From Blastobasis lacticolella (Eukaryota > Arthropoda > Insecta > Lepidoptera > Blastobasidae), in the NCBI GenBank assembly GCA_905147135.1, contig LR990057.1:2108001-2172000 (forward strand): a stretch of 64,000 bases of DNA, read 5' to 3'. Under the pieces are notes generated by a model that had not been told where the DNA came from, made no database searches, and saw nothing but the letters and a program-made list of their open reading frames with translations. Both the position numbers and the translations under genes were made by a program. Within the stretch, counting starts at the first letter, position 1. Each line of letters opens with the position of its first letter. Below are positions 40,115 to 49,830 of this stretch, piece after piece.

Positions 40115-40745
40115 TTTATGCTATTTAGTGACAAACGAGCAGACAGCCCACCTGATGGTAAGCGGTAACTGTCGCCCATAACATCTACAATTCATGCGTT
40201 TAGGTTGCAGGCAACAAAAATGCAGAATCGCAGGTGCGTTGTCACTGTAAGGACTAAGACGAAATGCCTCATGGCTGTAAAGATAAAGATAAAGATATTT
40301 ATTTTCAGTAAGTGTTGGTACAATAAATGGTGTTAACAAAATTATAATCTCGTCCCAAGAACACTTAATCTTATCGGATATGAAAATATTTAGTAGGTAC
40401 ACAAACATTATAAGGTATCCATTAACATTATATCTAGTGTTACTTATTCAAAAATAGCTCATTAACAGAGTAAAATGTCTTATCTATTAACCAACGTTTT
40501 AGTTTTTTTTTTCTGAAAAAGTTGAATAGGTAAACTTTTTAGACTTTCAGGCAATGCATTATATATTTTTACACACATAGCAGGACAATTTTTACAGTAG
40601 CTCGTTGTTTTTGGCACTCTAGAATACACTAGCTTCATCTTATTCCTAGTACATCTTAATTGTAATTTCCCTGGCCACCATATCCTTCAAACCGGAACAC
40701 AACAATGCAAGCATTATTGCTTGCTGGCAGAAATTGATAAGACTA
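40115..40745 (-). repeat. Repeat H, interrupted copy
   Basis: Flanks 40115-40279 and 40664-40745 align with the uninterrupted copy at 20235-20460: CAGACAGCCCACCTGATGGT, GTCGCCCATAACATCTACAA on the left; CCTTCAAACCGGAACACAAC, CAATGCAAGCATTATTGCTT on the right. The interval between is a separate LINE insertion. Confidence 0.75.
40280..40663 (-). pseudogene. LINE 3' end nested in repeat H
   Basis: On the minus strand a short frame reads KLVYSRVPKTTSYCKNCPAM then CVKIYNALPESLKSLPIQLF, the xxxYNxLPxxLK ending of a LINE ORF2, followed by 3' UTR and a (TATCTT)n tail (complement at 40280-40299, AAAGATAAAGATAAAGATA). TGTAA flanks both sides (40276-40280 and 40665-40669), a plausible 5-bp target duplication. 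5'-truncated. Confidence 0.75.
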
Positions 40746-40884
40746 GTTTGCTATTTGTAGGTATTGCATACAAAATCCTCCATGATCCTTTTCGGCTACC
40801 TAATATAATTCTATACGCTTCTATCATTCCACGAGATAGTGCGTTAAGAGTGGGTTATTTTAGCTCTGGAGTGGAGGGTTCGGT

Positions 40885-41265
40885 TTAAAGATACTTTATT
40901 ATCATTTTAAGACAGAATAAGTCACTTACATGAGAAGAATGTTGAATACATACAGATTTACATAGTATCGTTCACTCGTACAGTACAGCACCACAGTCAC
41001 ATCCTACGGATTGGATGCTACAAAATCACGTACATGATACATATACACTTTTGTCACTTCACTAGACCAAGTTAACAACCTCTCAACAACATTTCAACAT
41101 GTTTGCGTAATATGTTGGGCCAATTTACGCTTAAAATCATTAAAGGACTTGATACTTTTTATTTTCGAAGGTAAGTCATTAAATAGTTGCGCACCCTCAT
41201 AAGTGATCATTCGCTTACCGTAGTTAGTGCGGATCTTGGGCAGTATGACGTAGCTGCTAGGTTAC
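40885..41265 (-). pseudogene. LINE 3' end (YVILPKIRTNYGKR type)
   Basis: The minus-strand frame 41094-41260 reads SSYVILPKIRTNYGKRMITY then EGAQLFNDLPSKIKSIKSFN and DFKRKLAQHITQTC with a stop. This is the end of an I/jockey-like ORF2: a basic R.xxGKRx...GaxLFNDLP core and a charged C-terminus. About 200 bases of 3' UTR follow to an A-rich end near 40890 (complement TTAAAGATACTTTATTATCA). A 5'-truncated copy with no RT core. Confidence 0.75.
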
Positions 41266-41370
41266 TTTAGTCCAAAATTTACAACGATGTATTTTCCCCC
41301 TGACTTCTTGTGTATTGTAAATTACTAGCCCGCTCTGACGTAAGCATGCATAATAGACAGTAAGAGTTAC

Positions 41371-41537
41371 AATGATCCAATCTGGTCAGGTTCCCCTGGT
41401 AGCAGGGTCACGGAGGTCAGATGGTAGTCGCTCCACTGTAATTACCTGACCTGCCAAATCCTGGATCATGGTCAAGGCGGACCCCGGGCCCTCGTTCTCG
41501 AGAGCACAACCGGGACATTAACGCCAAGATGATTATT
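41371..41537 (+). repeat. SINE A, 3' half, little diverged
   Basis: AATGATCCAATCTGGTCAGG to AACGCCAAGATGATTATT. One of the best-preserved 3' halves in the window. Confidence 0.9.
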
Positions 41538-41975
41538 TTTTTATTTGAATGCATAAACTCTTAATTAAACATAGGTGCAGCCTGCACAGCCTTTAACGGA
41601 ATGCAGTTTCCAGTTTAACGGACCAGCACTCAAACAGACGGCGATGCGAAATTCGCAAAATAAAATGGCTGAGGCTTAAGCGATAAATTGTAAATTGATT
41701 GACGAGAATATTCTCTTTTATTAAGTCTTATAGTCAATAAATGATTTAAAATTGCAAATTTTAAGTAATAATTTATAAAATTATCATTAACGCTAAATAT
41801 TTATTAATAGTCTGTAAGAGTTGCGTAGGTTATAAGTTATCGAGTACAAGAAAAAATTAATATTGTAGGGATAGTAGACGTTTAGGAGACCTACAAAACG
41901 TTACAAGTCTGCCCGAGGCACAAAAAATTTTAGTCACCCATACTTAGACTTTTCGAAGCGATAGTAGAGCTTGTC
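41538..41975. other. Unassigned A+T-rich stretch
   Basis: No gene. GACTTTTCGAAGCGATAGTA at 41949-41968 is a repeat E end motif. Confidence 0.4.
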
Positions 41976-42245
41976 TAATCTGAAATAAATAAATAAAATA
42001 AAAATAAATAAACTTGAACAAACTCACACACCGCCATCTAGCCCCAAAGTAAGCAAAGCTTGTGTTTTATGGGTGCTCGATAACTGATAAACTACTTATA
42101 TACTTTTAAATACATACTTGTTATACATAGAACACCCAAATCCGTAACAGAAATTAAAATTAATCATTTCAATGTCTTCCCGGCCGGGAATCGAACCCGG
42201 GATCTCTTGCGTGGCAGACCGTTGACCACTGAACCACACAGGTCG
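41976..42245 (-). repeat. SINE C, full length, with tRNA-Gly-like head
   Basis: The minus-strand head reads GTGTGGTTCAGTGGTCAACG, GTCTGCCACGCAAGAGATC, then CCCGGGTTCGATTCCCGGCC. A box TGGTTCAGTGG and B box GGTTCGATTCC are perfect; with TGCCACGC as anticodon arm this looks derived from tRNA-Gly(GCC). The first and last bases do not pair as an acceptor stem and the sequence runs on into the SINE body, so it is not a tRNA gene. Body has CAAGCTTTGCTTACTTTGGG and a (TTTA)n-like tail. Confidence 0.85.
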
Positions 42246-42251
42246 TCAGGT

Positions 42252-42445
42252 TGTGAAATGACGCGCCCCACTACTTAATTAGTTGATTTCGATGTGTGAG
42301 TGCAAATATTAATAACAACACTTCATCTGTGTGGGAGCGTCGACTGCTCCAATCGAACGACGCGTGCTCCTTCGTTTGAGCTCCTTGTGTGCGTTGATGC
42401 GATAGTGGGGCGCGTCATTTCAGCTTAGACCAGCTCTACTTATAT
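42252..42445. mobile_element. MITE F, copy 2
   Basis: GAAATGACGCGCCCCACTAC at 42256 and its complement TAGTGGGGCGCGTCATTTC at 42403-42421, then an AGCTTAGACCAGCTCTACT edge. Interior matches copy 1 (16864-17122) in inverted orientation. It abuts the head of the SINE C copy. Confidence 0.75.
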
Positions 42446-42715
42446 ATCTTCTTGTATAAGTTCTACAAGATCGGTCGGCATCACATCCTCGTGGCAGTTT
42501 CGCTTTTCAGCCACATTAAAGCCCCTTTTCTTGTTGGTGGCTTTAATTTTTTTTGTCAGGTTTTGTACGGACAGACCAACGTTTCGTGAGTCTCCTAAAA
42601 GTGTACTATCGCTACAAAGTGGAATTTTTGTTATACTCCATGTGGTAGGATAATGCGCGGCTTCCTCACAATCTATTATAGGAATATAGGAACATTAAAT
42701 TTAACGTCATCACAA
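42446..42715. mobile_element. Repeat E, partial copy
   Basis: TTTCGCTTTTCAGCCACATT, AAAGCCCCTTTTCTTGTTGG and ACTATCGCTACAAAGTGGAA are the right half of repeat E. Boundaries approximate. Confidence 0.4.
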
Positions 42716-42719
42716 CATT

Positions 42720-42960
42720 TGGCGACCTGAGTGGTAGGCAAGAGTGCCAGGGCTAAATTCCCGGCCGGGCAGAAATTGAAATGATGAATTTTAATTTCTA
42801 TTACGGGTCTGGGTGTTCTATGTATAATAAGTATGTATTTAAAAAAGTATTTAAGTAGTATATCAGTTATCTAGCTTCAATAGTACAAGCTTTGCTTAGT
42901 TTGGGGCTAGATGGCGCTGTGTGAATTTGTCCACGAATATTTTTATTTTTTTTCGTACCG
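42720..42960 (+). repeat. SINE C, near full length
   Basis: GGCGACCTGAGTGGTAGGCA and a degraded B box (GGCTAAATTCCCGG), then TAATTTCTATTACGGGTCTG, GGTGTTCTATGTATAATAAG, CAAGCTTTGCTTAGTTTGGG, GCTAGATGGCGCTGTGTGAA and a T-rich AATATTTTTATTTTTTTT end. Confidence 0.85.
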
Positions 42961-43085
42961 CCTGGGGTGGCAATCAATCGTATGATCCGCCTATCGATGC
43001 AACACCAGGGGTATCATTTTCCTATTGCTGACTTCTATACAACCTTTTCACACCTTTCTTGATGATCTCCATGTTGTAATCAGTT

Positions 43086-43690
43086 ATTTTGCCCCATTCA
43101 ACGCTGGGCTCTTCGCATTGTCCATGATCCCCTCCTCACTGATGGTGTAGACCCCTTAAGTTTCCGGAGAGACGTTGGCTCTCTGTGTGTTCTCTACCGT
43201 TTGTACAACGAGGAATGCTCCGAAGAACTGTTTAACTTGGTGCCATCGTCACTTTTCCGCCACCACACCCTTCGACGATGGGATAGATTTCATCCAGACC
43301 ATCTAGATGCCTGGCAACCAACTAACGTATGGGCATCACGAGTGTTTTTACGATCGTGTAAGATGTGGAATGAGCTCCCGAAGTCTTTCCTGTGCACTAC
43401 AACACCGACGGGGAGTTCATCCACACACCTTGGAGAAAAATTTGTCGGGAACTGTGCGGTTCCAACGGAACTTTTTCCCACGCACACTAAGGTTATAGAA
43501 TTAAGTACCTGGAGAGGTTTATCCTGGAGAGTACAACATGGAGTTCTTCAAGAAAGGGATAAAAAGGTTTTTACGGGGTCGGCAACGCGTGGGTGATGCC
43601 CCTGGTATTGCAAACGTCCATAGGCTGCGGTGACTGTTTACCATCAGGCAGGCCGTAAGCTTGTTTGCCGCCTTAGTAATATAAAAAAAA
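43086..43690 (+). pseudogene. LINE ORF2 C-terminal region and 3' tail
   Basis: An open frame from about 43086 reads FCPIQRWALRIVHDPLLTDG, then VDPLSFRRDVGSLCVLYRLY, NEECSEELFNLVPSS, then a shorter WASRVFLRSCKMWNELPKSF and on to the ORF end near 43596. The HDPxLTDxxxPLSxRRDVxSLCVxYRLYxxECSEELF block is characteristic of the thumb and C-terminal part of a large lepidopteran jockey/CR1-like family. The 3' UTR is the GGTCGGCAACGCGTGGGTGA tail ending in TATAAAAAAAAC at 43690. The same family supplies tails at 18627, 27074 and 38865. 5'-truncated; no RT core. Confidence 0.8.
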
Positions 43691-43850
43691 CATGTTTTTC
43701 TTCAAAAGGCATGTCCACAGGTACATCAAAGGCCGGCACCGCATCCGCTCCCCTTAGGTTGCAGATGTCCTGGACGACGGTGGCCACTTTCCATCAGGTG
43801 GACCATTAGTCCGTGTATCGATGTATCACCATTTCCATTGTCGCCTCTCT
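43691..43850 (+). repeat. Second LINE 3' end, adjacent
   Basis: FFKRHVHRYIKGRHRIRSP, then AGGTTGCAGATGTCCTGGAC, GACGGTGGCCACTTTCCATC and AGGTGGACCATTAGTCCGTG. Same tail as 15033, 21565 and 23240. It starts exactly after the A run of the previous LINE. Confidence 0.7.
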
Positions 43851-44284
43851 ACGAGGTATCGACCGTTGGCACCCTTCCACGCCAGCAATGGAGAGGGTCT
43901 TAATGTAATTACAATTAAAATTTATTGGAGTAAATAGGCACTGCGTAGGGAATACGACTTCAAATATCCAGTAGCTCACTTTCCACTCTTTATGCTTAAA
44001 CTAGCGACCTGCCCCGGGTTTGCTCGGCTTTTCTTAACTATAATATGCATGTTTTATACTCTTACTGATTTTGGAGACGGTTTTGGTGGAGTTATCGGAA
44101 ATACATACAGACAAACAGATAGACGCGGAAAGGGCTACTTTAATTTATACTATGTAGAAATTCTAATCTATACGTCTATCTATAGATGAAGATAAGGTCG
44201 TAATAAGTTGACACTATGTTGACAATGCAAGCATTTTTATGTTACGACATCTAAAGTATTTTGGGGAATATTCGTATTTCTGAA
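43851..44284. other. Unassigned stretch
   Basis: CTAGCGACCTGCCCCGGGTT at 43998-44020 resembles a Helitron-like 5' block on lepidopteran elements but too little is left to call. Confidence 0.35.
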
Positions 44285-44600
44285 GGAATTATAATAATGT
44301 AATGATATGCGACAAATTCACACAGCGCCATCTAGCCCCAAAGTAAGCAAAGCTTGTGTTATCGGTGTTAGATAACTGATAAACTACTGAAATACTTTAA
44401 GGGTTTCCTACGTACCCTAAAATGTGTGATAATAACCGCAATAGTTTAAAACATTATGTTACTGAAATACTTTTTTTAACACATACTTATTATGCATACT
44501 ACCTACACCCCGATCAATAACAAAAATAAAAATTTATTATTTGGTAATCTGCTCAGCCGGTAATAAAACCCGGGACCTCTGCGTGGCAACCGGCATGGTT
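44285..44600 (-). repeat. SINE C carrying a 61-bp insertion
   Basis: ACAAATTCACACAGCGCCAT, CTAGCCCCAAAGTAAGCAAA, then after the insertion AACACATACTTATTATGCAT and the degraded head GGTAATAAAACCCGGGACCT. The insertion at 44399-44459 is flanked by a 14-bp duplication. Confidence 0.85.
44399..44459. mobile_element. 61-bp insert (repeat D) with 14-bp target duplication
   Basis: TACTGAAATACTTT is present on both sides (44385-44398 and 44460-44473). The insert contains AAAATGTGTGATAATAACCG then CAATAGTTTAAAACATTA, which matches 6555-6581 joined to 6797-6808. The long duplication suggests retroposition. Confidence 0.8.
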
Positions 44601-44819
44601 GTGGCACTACTCTAGGAGTAAGAAAAATATGATAATGTAAATAATATATTCAATACACAATAACGACATTACAATACATGAGAATAACCATCCATCAAAC
44701 CCTTGACACTACACAAATAACCAATACATAAAAGCAATATTTTTTCGTAGACTCACGGTGTGCTTCCGAAAAGCGAAAAAATAAATCAGTTTCCGAAACC
44801 CTTCTTTCCAGACTAGGGT

Positions 44820-45165
44820 CCTTATCCCACGGACCTGCAAAAAATACGGACCTACACTTAAGAGAAGTGAAGCATGCAAGGTACGACAAGTTCTTGACAA
44901 TTTATTTTGTTGTACATGACCTACACACTCACACAGATACACCAGTTCCTAGTCTTGTTGGATTACAAGAACCCGCCGCCATTTTGTTGGATTTTGTACA
45001 GCGCTGTCGCGCCAGTGACATTATCTTAAACAGGCTGTCAAATAGAGAAACCGCATCCAAATCAGTCCATTTGTTCGGGAGCTAAGATGCCACAGACAGA
45101 TACACAAAACCACAGATACACTCGTCAAATCTATAATTATGTTTTCGTCGGCGGTTAAAAATATT
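44820..45165 (+). repeat. Repeat G plus adjoining GGGAGCTAAGATGCC repeat
   Basis: 44820-45030 matches 8535-8730 in inverse orientation (GAAGCATGCAAGGTACGACA, AATTTATTTTGTTGTACATG). 45040-45165 is the minus-strand form of 6930-7080 (TCGGGAGCTAAGATGCCAC). Confidence 0.6.
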
Positions 45166-45169
45166 TATC

Positions 45170-45521
45170 ATCACTAAGTCATCGTCTTGGCGTTAATATC
45201 CCGGTTGTGTTGTCGCGCACGAAGGCCGATGGTCCGCCTTGACCGTGATCCAGGATTTGGCAGATCAGGTAATTATAGTGGAGCGACTGGTGCCTAAACT
45301 TCGTGACTCTGCTACCAGGGGAACCTGACCAGGTAGGATCATGGTTACACATTCAATCGCCTGAATGTGCGGGTTTCATCACGATGTTTTCCCTCACAGT
45401 AAGAGCATCGATTAGTATCCTACTAATGTACATAACTCAGAAAAGAGTCATTGGTACATGGCCGCAGGGATTTGAACCAATTCGATTCGATATATTAGCC
45501 ACTCGGCCACCGACGCTCTCG
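45170..45521 (-). repeat. SINE A, near full length
   Basis: From CATCGTCTTGGCGTTAATAT to the head TTAGCCACTCGGCCACCGAC. The B box is degraded (complement CAGGGATTTGAACC). Confidence 0.9.
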
Positions 45522-45536
45522 CAGAAGAGCTCCTAT

Positions 45537-45714
45537 TCATCATCATCATCATCATATCAGCCGAAAGATGCTTTCTGTTTGGCATAGGCCTCCCCCAGAG
45601 ATCTCCACTGCGGCCGGTCTTGTGCCTTCCGCATCCAGCTGGTACCTGCGATCTTTACCAGGTCGTCGGTCCACTTTGTGGGAGGCCTACCCACGCTGCG
45701 TCCTACTATGGCGC
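45537..45714 (-). pseudogene. RTE-like LINE 3' end with (TGA)n tail
   Basis: On the minus strand: VGRPPTKWTDDLVKIAGTSW, MRKAQDRPQWRSLGEAYA and a downstream stop, with the (TGA)n run at 45537-45555 (plus strand CATCATCATCATCATCAT). Same terminus as 33488-33733 in the opposite orientation. Only the last 55 or so codons remain. Confidence 0.75.
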
Positions 45715-45774
45715 CCTAATTTTAACAAAGTGGTCCAAAGACAATAAAACCATAGGAATACTTCTATAGAGTAC
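45715..45774. other. Short unique flank
   Basis: Separates the RTE tail from the LTR element. Ends with the CCAT target copy at 45775-45778. Confidence 0.4.
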
Positions 45775-45778
45775 CCAT
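45775..45778. repeat. Target-site duplication CCAT, left
   Basis: Same four bases lie directly after the right LTR at 55365-55368. Confidence 0.6.
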
Positions 45779-48700
45779 TGAGATGGTCCCGCGCCTAAAT
45801 GAAGCTATCTGGAGCAACGGTCACCCGATGAGGTGTTCCCGATGCTAAATGTATGGTCAAGCTATTCACGTTCAATGGATGACACGATCCTAGGTCGATC
45901 TAGTCACTCATTACATGTCATGTAACCTAGCGTGGTCTATGCCTCGCGCATAACATGAAGCGGTCTCAACGTCGTGTGTGAGTCCAATATAAAATGGGTG
46001 AACAAAGACCGTCAACGACAGTCTATTTAACTTTATGAGATTCAGATTTGATGATTGGTTTATAAATGCCTTAACCTGTGATGTTAATTGCTCTCTAGTG
46101 TTTATATAAAATGAGATGACAGAAACTTGCAATAAAACTCCGCTACGTCAATGGCAATGATTCGAGCGATATAATAAAAATATAATCTAATATAAGACAG
46201 CAAGTTGAGCCCCCTGAAGTGGGTCACAAAGGAGCCAGTCCCCTAGCTGAACCTTTGTCCAGACTAGGACCTTTTAATGTGTTCCTGCCTCCTTTCACGT
46301 GCTCCAAAGGGTTGCCACGATGGAGGGTGTCGATGCTTTCTTGATCCCCAAGGTTCCCTAAGCTTGCCTTGGCCTGGCAAGATAACTAGGTATATTCCTT
46401 GATATACCGCTGTCATTCTTTGTAACCCCGTAAGGTTATCATATACATATATTCAAATCATCTCCACTCTTCATCCGAAAATGGGGCCCCTGTATATGCT
46501 TTTTATCAATTTAGGATCCTTTGGACAGCTTTTTCCCTACGTTTTACGAGATGAAGGATCGCAACAACTGTGGTGTCTCAATCTTACTGAATATAGCACC
46601 AACTAGGGTGAACCAACAAAAAATTATTGGTTTAATTTGATTATCAAAACTCGAATGCCATGCGTTAAATTGCAAGAATTTATGTGGATATTTCTTATTG
46701 ATTTCCTCTAAAGCAAACGAGTTTATTTAAGGCATTTAAGTACCATTAGTTCGGAAAGTAGTTACTTGGGCATCTCATTCATTAGGGCTGGATGATTACA
46801 GTCAACTTGGAATGTAATTTACTGAAAATTAGTATAGGTATGCGGGAATATGAATTAAAGTCACAGGTAGAGTTTAAAATGTAGATGTACGTTTATTTAC
46901 TTAATTGTGACTCTACGATTGAAACTATTTTATGATTTTAACCAAGAATTTCTGACAAAGAGAAATTCGTGATTCTGACCATTCGATTCCTAGGGCCAAT
47001 ACCTATCGAAAATGGAAAACGTCAGGTCAGTATTGCAAAAACCATTTTCGCCCAATTAAGTCTAATTATGATTAATTAATTAATTAGTATCGTTTAAGCA
47101 ATTGTTCGTTCAAATCAAATCATTACATTCACATAATTGAAAGTCAAAGCGTCATACTTGGTTTGCATAGTTAAAACATATAATCAAACATAAGCTTAAT
47201 TAAGTCAATTAATGTGAAACAATTAGTCGATATAAATGCTAACTTATCAGTGAAGTATTCGACTCATTAACGCTGCGCGTTACCAACAGGTAGTCAGTAT
47301 TAGGCTAGTCATGTGGGGATTGATCAACTCACACGCCTTTTGGCCTAATAATAATATAGATTATAGCTATATTCGTTAATTAGACTAGTCGTATAAGCTG
47401 GGACAGCCCATACGCCTTTTGGTCTAATAACATTATGAATAAACCGTTGGTTTAAGCCATTAGATGGTATTGACTAGTCCATTAAGTCATCTTAAAGAAC
47501 TTTTCGTCAATAAATTGGGGTCTGAACACCTAGTTCAGTTCTATAAATAAATAATAGTTAATCATACATTTATGTAGAATATACTCAAACAATATATATC
47601 TTGGAGTATTCGTTATTGATGATGATTTCAATGTAAGTACATTACAAACTCCCAAGCATCGCAGATTAGACATAGGTAGGTCTGGTATAATTTTATTCAT
47701 ATAATACCACACTACAAATATTTCACGCAGGGACGAGTTAACGTGATAATGAACGTTAACGTACACACAATACATACATATACGTAGGCTTTGGTTGAAT
47801 TTAATCAAACAATAGCACATAATGATCTCATATAGAGATATATCAGACACATTAATTACTTGATTTGATGATGATAGACATAGGCTTCGGTATATTTGGT
47901 TCAAATATTACCGTGCTCTAATTATCTTACGCAGAGATAATTCATACTTAATAATTACAGTTAAAATTGAATGTAAATGTCATTCGATTGGGTAACTTTT
48001 ACTATCCATCTTGATTAAGTTAAACTATGTTAATCGAATCTCTACTAGTGAGAGTACAAATGGAAATTGATGAAATTTATAGATGAAATTAATCAGATTG
48101 ATTCAATTAATACCTAAACCATTTACATAAACATAAAATGTATCAACTTAACTTTTGTCGCCGCTGCTAATATACACTGACTCTAATTTATTAGTAAATC
48201 AAAGTTTAATATAATTTTACATTATTAGACTTTAAGGTCTGATCTCAATAAATGCTCCACTCCTCGTCCAGCCGCCTCGCTCCGCTCCGAAATAAGAAGT
48301 CCCATCCCTCTACCCCGTGATTCGTCTCGCTGACTTAATTATAATAGAGATGAATTACTAATTACAATCTTAATATCTACGCTAATTAACATAAGGTTCT
48401 TCTTTGCTTGTGTTGTTTGGTGTTTTGGTTGTTATGGATGGCAATCGACGCCTGCGCATCATCACTCGTGGTGGGAGTGCAATCTGCCAATCCCGTCGCT
48501 TCCCGCGATTGCGTCTCTTCAGATCAGCCAATAGCTATCGCGCATTTAAGTTGGCAACCATTTTTGGTAGCGTCAACTGCCTGGACTCGTACCTGAAATT
48601 GGTCAAGAGTTTGCCGAGTAATATCATATTTGAAAAGCATCCCTAAGTCGTAAGACTTAGAATACAGGCTTCTTTAAATGTAGTATCTGAAACCTTTGTT

Positions 48701-49053
48701 TTTATGATAGGTTTTTTTATTCTCAGGCTATCCTTGTTCGTTTTCTCGGTATTGTTTTTACATCGATATCTCAGCGTGAATTTATTGCACATTTCGGAAT
48801 GCGAACTTTTATTTTTTTCTACACTTACAAGTGTGACCCTTGTAATTAAGCTCGACCTTTTTGGGAATTTATTGCTCACTCAAACTAACATAATATCGTG
48901 TGACAAATTGGTTTTGGTTTTCGGAATTTTAAGTAAGTGCCACATGTTAATGTTTAGCCTCTTAGCCATTCGAACGGCGCCAATGGTTTTTACCCGACTG
49001 CGACAAAAGGAGGGTTATGTTTTATGAATTTGAATTATTAGCGTCCCATCACA
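45779..49053. mobile_element. 5' direct repeat (putative LTR), about 3.28 kb
   Basis: Begins TGAGATGGTCC and ends GCGTCCCATCACA. From 45798 to 49053 it matches 52109-55364 at a constant offset of 6311 with no mismatch in the lines I compared by eye and no length change overall. All ORFs in it are short and repeated identically in the second copy; none has a recognisable domain. Subrepeat: CACACGCCTTTTGGCCTAAT (47331) and CATACGCCTTTTGGTCTAAT (47409). A pyrimidine-rich, C+G-rich block at 48260-48320 and the motif TTTTTACCCGACTGCGACAA at 48989 lie in its last third. No gag, pol or env. LTR status is inferred from the ends and target duplication. Confidence 0.7.
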
Positions 49054-49439
49054 TACCTCTCCCTGTAGAAAGTTAGGAATCGATAGTTCTCCTGACTTTG
49101 TACACAATACTCAATTTATAAGATGGGATAATTGAATTCATAACCAAATTATTAATCAATGATTTCATTCTGCAAACGAAACGTATCCCAAGATATGTTT
49201 ACCTTTAAGATTGCGTTTTTTTATATTATTCAATTTAATATCAAAACTTAAATACATTGCTAACTTAAATACATGTATCCCATTGAAAGAAAACCCTCTC
49301 CCATGCTACGTGTCTGATGTACATCCGCTGTTAAATCCAGCTGTAGATCATTAGACTTCTACACCGTAGCAAACAGAATGGTTTTATTCTTATTTGACCG
49401 GCTTTTATTTTCAAGTTCAGATTTTAATTTGTACGGAGT

Positions 49440-49830
49440 AATTGAAATTGATTTGCCGCTTCCTACTTATCCTAACACTCTTAAGCTTACCTACATACCC
49501 TAAGTTCACCTTAAGTAAATCGACCTATCCTAGACTACCTTAAACTAATCTACCTAACCTAGTCTGCTTATACTACCGTATTCGACCCTACCTAGCACGT
49601 TTGATTAACCTAAACCATTCGACCTAACCTAAACTAATCAACTAACAGTGATCGATACCTATTATTCGGCTCTACCTAACAAGTATAGATAACCTATCTA
49701 AATAAATAAACCTAATTCTAGATAAATTACCCTGCCTAACCTACGGTGCCCTATCTAACCTAAACAATTAACTAGTCGAAACTACCTAGTCATATAATTT
49801 CTAGTCAAACCTACCTAGAGCAATATCATA
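49440..49830. repeat. Degenerate CCTAA/ACCTA-rich tract
   Basis: Repeated phrases such as ACCTAACCTA (49548-49557), ACCTAACCTAAAC (49622-49634) and ATCTAACCTAAAC occur with variable spacing over about 400 bases; a shorter island lies at 50505-50570. CCTAA is the complement of the insect telomeric unit TTAGG, but the units are not in regular tandem. Confidence 0.55.

Noticed and set aside
42180..42250. Possible tRNA-Gly(GCC) gene on the minus strand
   Set aside because: A and B boxes are perfect but the ends do not form an acceptor stem and the sequence continues into the SINE C body shared with four other loci.
45911..46132. 73-codon minus-strand ORF repeated at 52222-52443 as a duplicated gene
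   Set aside because: It is part of the 3.28 kb direct repeat; no start context or domain.
47530..47904. 124-codon minus-strand ORF (also at 53841-54215) as a retrotransposon gene
   Set aside because: No gag, zinc-knuckle or enzyme motif; A+T-driven composition; lies inside the long repeat, where coding sequence is not expected.
48404..49027. Plus-strand ORFs of 80 and 107 codons in the long repeats
   Set aside because: No recognisable domain; overlapping frames are equally open; identity between copies reflects the repeat, not selection.
49054..49100. Primer-binding site after the left long repeat
   Set aside because: No TGG at the boundary and no match I recognise to a tRNA 3' end; reported instead as a weakness of the LTR interpretation.
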